A stretch of DNA of 7,999 nt, from positions 1-7,999 of the forward strand of contig JASLMQ010001057.1 in the NCBI GenBank assembly GCA_030746455.1, in the 5' to 3' direction. Numbering within the stretch: the first letter of the stretch is position 1; every line of letters starts with the position of its first letter. The DNA comes from Candidatus Latescibacterota bacterium (lineage in GTDB: Bacteria > Latescibacterota > UBA2968 > GCA-2709665). The notes beneath the pieces were generated by a model. The model made no database searches. It was not told the origin of the DNA and was given only the letters and a program-made list of their open reading frames with translations. This document shows positions 6,016 through 7,999 of this stretch, piece by piece. The position numbers were made by a program, and so were the translations under genes.

Positions 6016-6513
6016 TTACACCCACTCCTCATTCAGGATCTGGCCCTGCAGACTGACCACCTTGCCCTTGATGGGCACGTTGCGTTCCGCCTGTGCCACA
6101 GCATCCTGGGCCAACCGCAGCAGTCCATGGCAGCAAGGCACTTCCATGATCATCACCGTCAGGGTGTTGATCTTCGCCTCGTCGACGAGCGCCGTGATCT
6201 TCTGCCGGTAGATCTCTTGCCCTTCGTCGAGCTTCGGGCAGGCAATGGCGATGCTGTTCCCGGCAAGATGGTCCTTGTGGAAGTCCCCCAGGGCGAAAGG
6301 TACACAGTCGGCCGTCAGCAGGAGATCCGCCTTCTCGAAGTACGGCGCATCGGGACTGACGAGGTGGAGCTGGATGGGCCACTGCCGAAGTTGCGAGGGG
6401 CGGGTGCCTTCCTGGTGGCAGGCGTCAGCGGTCGGATCGGCGAAACTCATCGTCTTTGCTCCCGGGCAAGCTCCGGAGGCGTGGTCGTGTGCGTGGGCTT
6501 CAGCAGAATTCAT
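6016..6513 (-). CDS. Cysteine-rich Fe-S-type protein (ferredoxin family C-terminal domain)
   Basis: The 165-residue protein has a His-rich start (HAHDH, residues 7-11) and then Cys16 (ACPGAK), Cys32, Cys70 (ADCVPFA), Cys92 (ACPKLD) and Cys127-Cys128 (VPCCHG). The block from about 39 to 165 (QLRQWPIQLHLVSPDAPYF onward) matches the conserved C-terminal part of proteins annotated as 4Fe-4S ferredoxins that occur beside Rrf2 regulators, Hcp or hemerythrins in anaerobes. The usual N-terminal pair of CxxCxxC ferredoxin clusters is absent here, so only this domain is present. Its function is not established; metal or cluster binding by the Cys residues is inference. The ATG at 6513 overlaps the Rrf2 stop (ATGA, 6510-6513) and has a strong GGAGGAAAG seven to eight bases upstream, so translation is probably coupled. 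An earlier in-frame ATG at 6552 lies inside the Rrf2 gene and is not needed. Confidence 0.8.
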   Translation of the reverse strand: MNSAEAHAHDHASGACPGAKTMSFADPTADACHQEGTRPSQLRQWPIQLHLVSPDAPYFEKADLLLTADCVPFALGDFHKDHLAGNSIAIACPKLDEGQEIYRQKITALVDEAKINTLTVMIMEVPCCHGLLRLAQDAVAQAERNVPIKGKVVSLQGQILNEEWV

Positions 6514-6959
6514 GGTCTTTCCTCCATTTGGGTGTGTGAGTTGGGCTTCCACTCGATCTCGGATAGCTGCGAGATCCGCGTGCCTGAAAGGTGCTCACGG
6601 ATCTGCTGGTTGATGGCTGCCACGAGCCCGCCCATCACGCAGCCTTTTCCCAGGCAAACGGGCGTGCCGAGGAGACAGCTGTGCCGGGGAAGCGGCCCGT
6701 CGATGGTCTCGTACACGTCGAGCAGAGTGGTGTCCCGAGCCCCGTTGGCCAGCACGAACCCGCCCTTGGGTCCCCGGATGGAGCGAAGGATTCCCACCTT
6801 CGTCAATCGCTGCAGCACCTTCGACAAGTGCGCCTGTGACGCGCCCAGTGTCGAGGCCATTTCTCTGCTCTGCACGCATCGCCCCTGGCGAATGGCCAAC
6901 AGAGCCACGGCGTGTAAGGCCAGAATGGCGGCTTCTGAGAGTGTGGGCATTGCAGACAT
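6510..6959 (-). CDS. Rrf2-family Fe-S transcriptional regulator, NsrR/IscR-like
   Basis: The 149-residue protein has the Rrf2 winged helix-turn-helix at about 5-75: a recognition region around SQAHLSKVLQRLTKVG and a wing at RGPKGGFVL (62-70). It is followed by three cysteines, Cys95, Cys102 and Cys107 (C-x6-C-x4-C), the place and near spacing of the Fe-S ligands of IscR and NsrR (C-x5-C-x5-8-C type). Such proteins repress promoters until NO, oxygen or iron shortage alters the cluster. The genes behind it (Cys-rich protein, hemerythrin) fit an NO or oxidative stress response, so NsrR-like sensing is likely but not proven. The start at 6959 has an AGGT about five bases upstream; an ATG three codons in (6950) is an alternative. 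It is the first gene of the operon and probably autoregulates through the promoter at 6995-7023. Confidence 0.88.
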   Translation of the reverse strand: MSAMPTLSEAAILALHAVALLAIRQGRCVQSREMASTLGASQAHLSKVLQRLTKVGILRSIRGPKGGFVLANGARDTTLLDVYETIDGPLPRHSCLLGTPVCLGKGCVMGGLVAAINQQIREHLSGTRISQLSEIEWKPNSHTQMEERP

Positions 6960-6994
6960 GGCGACCTGCTGAGCTATACAAGTAATGGAGCACT

Positions 6995-7023
6995 AAAATA
7001 CCTAAATAGGCCCAGAATGTCAA
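6995..7023 (-). promoter_or_regulatory. Promoter of the Rrf2 operon with candidate operator
   Basis: Reading the minus strand, a perfect -35 TTGACA (7018-7023) is followed after 17 bases by TATTTT (6995-7000), a 4-of-6 -10. The spacer contains the near-palindrome CCTATTTAGG (7001-7010), which would place a bound Rrf2 dimer between the two hexamers. Initiation would be near 6988, giving a leader of about 30 bases. Confidence 0.65.
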
Positions 7024-7058
7024 GGGCATTCGTAGTTCCCGGTCTTGACCCATCAAAC

Positions 7059-7898
7059 CTATAGCTCATCGGCATAGGGCTTGAGCCTCCGCGCCCGAGC
7101 GGGATTCCGAAGCTTGTTGAGCGCCTTGTCCCTGATCTGCCGGATGCGCTCGCGTGTCAGTCCGAACTTCCGGCCGATCTCGCCCAGGTTCATAGCTTCC
7201 CTGCCAGCCAGGCCGTAATAGAGCCCGATCACCTCGGTCTCGCGCTCATCGAGACAACCCATGGCGGTCCCGATCTCCTCTTCGAGGTAGCGGCGCGCCA
7301 GGTCCGCGTCTGGAGGCTCTTCGGTCTCGTCGGCTATGACGTCGATGAGGCTGGCAGAATCCTCCTCATCGCCGAGCGCGGCGTCGAGCGAGAGCGTGTG
7401 TTGATTCCTGGCAAGGGTCTCCTGCACCGTCTCGAGTGGAACGCCCAACGCCCTGGCCGTGTGTTCCGGGGCAGGCCAGGAGGCGGTCTCCTGGTATTGG
7501 GCCTCCCCGAACTCGGAGATGCGCCGTAGCAGGTCCACCTGATTCCCGGGAAGACGAACGATCCGCGACTGCTCACTCAGGGCCTGGCGGATCCACCACA
7601 CGGCGTAGGAGATGAACTTCACCCCTCTGGTGCCGTCGAAACGTTCCGCCGCGCTGATGAGCCCCAGGTTGCCGATGCTGATCAGATCCTCGATCGGCAG
7701 CCACCTGCCCTGGTATTGCCGGGCGATGGCGATGACGAACCTGAGGTTCGCCATCACCAGTTCGGCACGTGCCTCGACGTCTCCTTCCTGGATGCGTTCC
7801 GCCAGGGCCCGCTCCTCCTTCGCGGAGAGCGGCTGGGATTTGGCCGCGTCATCCAGGTAGCGTTGCAGCGCATCCCATTCAAGTCGGCGTGGGAGCAT
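7059..7898 (-). CDS. RpoD/SigA-like sigma-70 factor lacking region 1.1, with shortened region 2.4
   Basis: The 279 residues cover region 1.2 (about 8-40, DALQRYLDDAA...EERALAERIQEGD), region 2 (44-116, with NLRFVIAIAR, DLISIGNLGL, AAERFD.T.GVKFISYAVWWIRQ), region 3 with the region 3.2 finger (SLDAALGDEEDS, 170-181) and region 4 (from about 205, ending in the -35 helix GLTRERIRQIRDKAL). It directs core RNA polymerase to promoters and, being short and without region 1.1, looks like a group 1/2 RpoD-type factor. In region 2.4 the sequence reads WWIRQALSEQSRIVRLP (101-117), whereas relatives have WWIRQA-ILQA-L(A/S)EQ; four residues are missing where sigma-70 contacts the -10 element. RIRQIR also has Arg where Glu is usual (IEAKAL). 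The start at 7898 has only a weak ribosome site (GGATTG), but homology begins soon after. It is transcribed separately from the Rrf2 operon, 99 bases downstream. Confidence 0.9.
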   Translation of the reverse strand: MLPRRLEWDALQRYLDDAAKSQPLSAKEERALAERIQEGDVEARAELVMANLRFVIAIARQYQGRWLPIEDLISIGNLGLISAAERFDGTRGVKFISYAVWWIRQALSEQSRIVRLPGNQVDLLRRISEFGEAQYQETASWPAPEHTARALGVPLETVQETLARNQHTLSLDAALGDEEDSASLIDVIADETEEPPDADLARRYLEEEIGTAMGCLDERETEVIGLYYGLAGREAMNLGEIGRKFGLTRERIRQIRDKALNKLRNPARARRLKPYADEL

Positions 7899-7952
7899 CG
7901 GCGATTCAATCCGTAGGCAGGTCCGCGTGTAGTTATCCTGAACAATGCAATT

Positions 7953-7981
7953 AAACTACCTAACGCGCCATCGGCCGTCAA
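7953..7981 (-). promoter_or_regulatory. Promoter of the sigma factor gene
   Basis: On the minus strand TTGACG (7976-7981), a 5-of-6 -35, is followed after 17 bases by TAGTTT (7953-7958), a poor 3-of-6 -10. The -10 and its upstream flank, TTAGGTAGTTTA, match the Rrf2 operon promoter (TTAGGTATTTTA) at the same distance from TTGAC. The leader to the ATG at 7898 would be about 48 bases and is AT-richer than the surrounding genes. Confidence 0.55.
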
Positions 7982-7999
7982 GGGGTGGGCCGCGCGCGA

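Noticed and set aside
5237..6211. Long plus-strand open frame of 324 codons
   Set aside because: It is antisense to the hemerythrin gene and part of the Cys-rich gene, shows no domain, and is open only because of GC-rich codon bias on the other strand.
5956..6972. Long plus-strand open frame of 338 codons
   Set aside because: It lies antisense to the Cys-rich and Rrf2 genes, both clearly recognisable, and has no motif of its own.
1..7999. CRISPR array, tRNA, rRNA or toxin-antitoxin pair
   Set aside because: I saw no regularly spaced repeats, no cloverleaf with a TTCGA-type arm, and no small paired genes.

Overview
The window is a GC-rich bacterial chromosome segment with no tRNA, rRNA, CRISPR array or intact mobile element that I can see. 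The gene content is a secreted propeller-repeat protein, an EttA-type ABC-F remnant, a left-handed beta-helix sugar nucleotidyltransferase, a clan GH-A-like hydrolase, an Rrf2/Fe-S/hemerythrin operon and a short RpoD-like sigma factor. This suggests an uncultured, environmental, partly anaerobic bacterium, perhaps of the Latescibacterota, FCB or Planctomycetes-like lineages. That placement is inference from gene style only. TGA ends several intact genes here, so the code looks standard.

Left part (1-1662). A minus-strand gene for a signal-peptide protein with two-component-regulator-type propeller repeats stops at a TGA that sits exactly where a repeat tryptophan is expected; the same frame runs on to the window edge. 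A 362-base non-coding stretch follows. Then comes the plus-strand fossil of ettA: 94 residues, a stop, a one-base frameshift, 34 more EttA-like residues, and a junction to 35 residues of unknown origin.

Middle part (1689-5090). Two apparently intact plus-strand genes lie here: a two-domain sugar-1-phosphate nucleotidyltransferase with a beta-helix acyltransferase-like half, and a predicted cytoplasmic TIM-barrel glycoside hydrolase. A hairpin terminator candidate lies between the hydrolase and the convergent minus-strand operon.

Right part (5144-7999), all minus strand. An NsrR/IscR-like Rrf2 repressor, a small cysteine-rich Fe-S-type protein (ATGA overlap with the repressor) and a YtfE/RIC-like di-iron hemerythrin protein form a compact operon that looks like a nitrosative/oxidative or iron-sulfur stress response. 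Upstream of it, under its own promoter, is an RpoD-like sigma factor that lacks four residues inside the -10 recognition helix (region 2.4). The predicted promoters of the sigma gene and of the Rrf2 operon share TTGAC, a 17-base spacer and a 12/14-identical block across the -10 and adjacent spacer. This pairing of an altered sigma factor with two matching, non-canonical promoters is the most interesting signal in the window.
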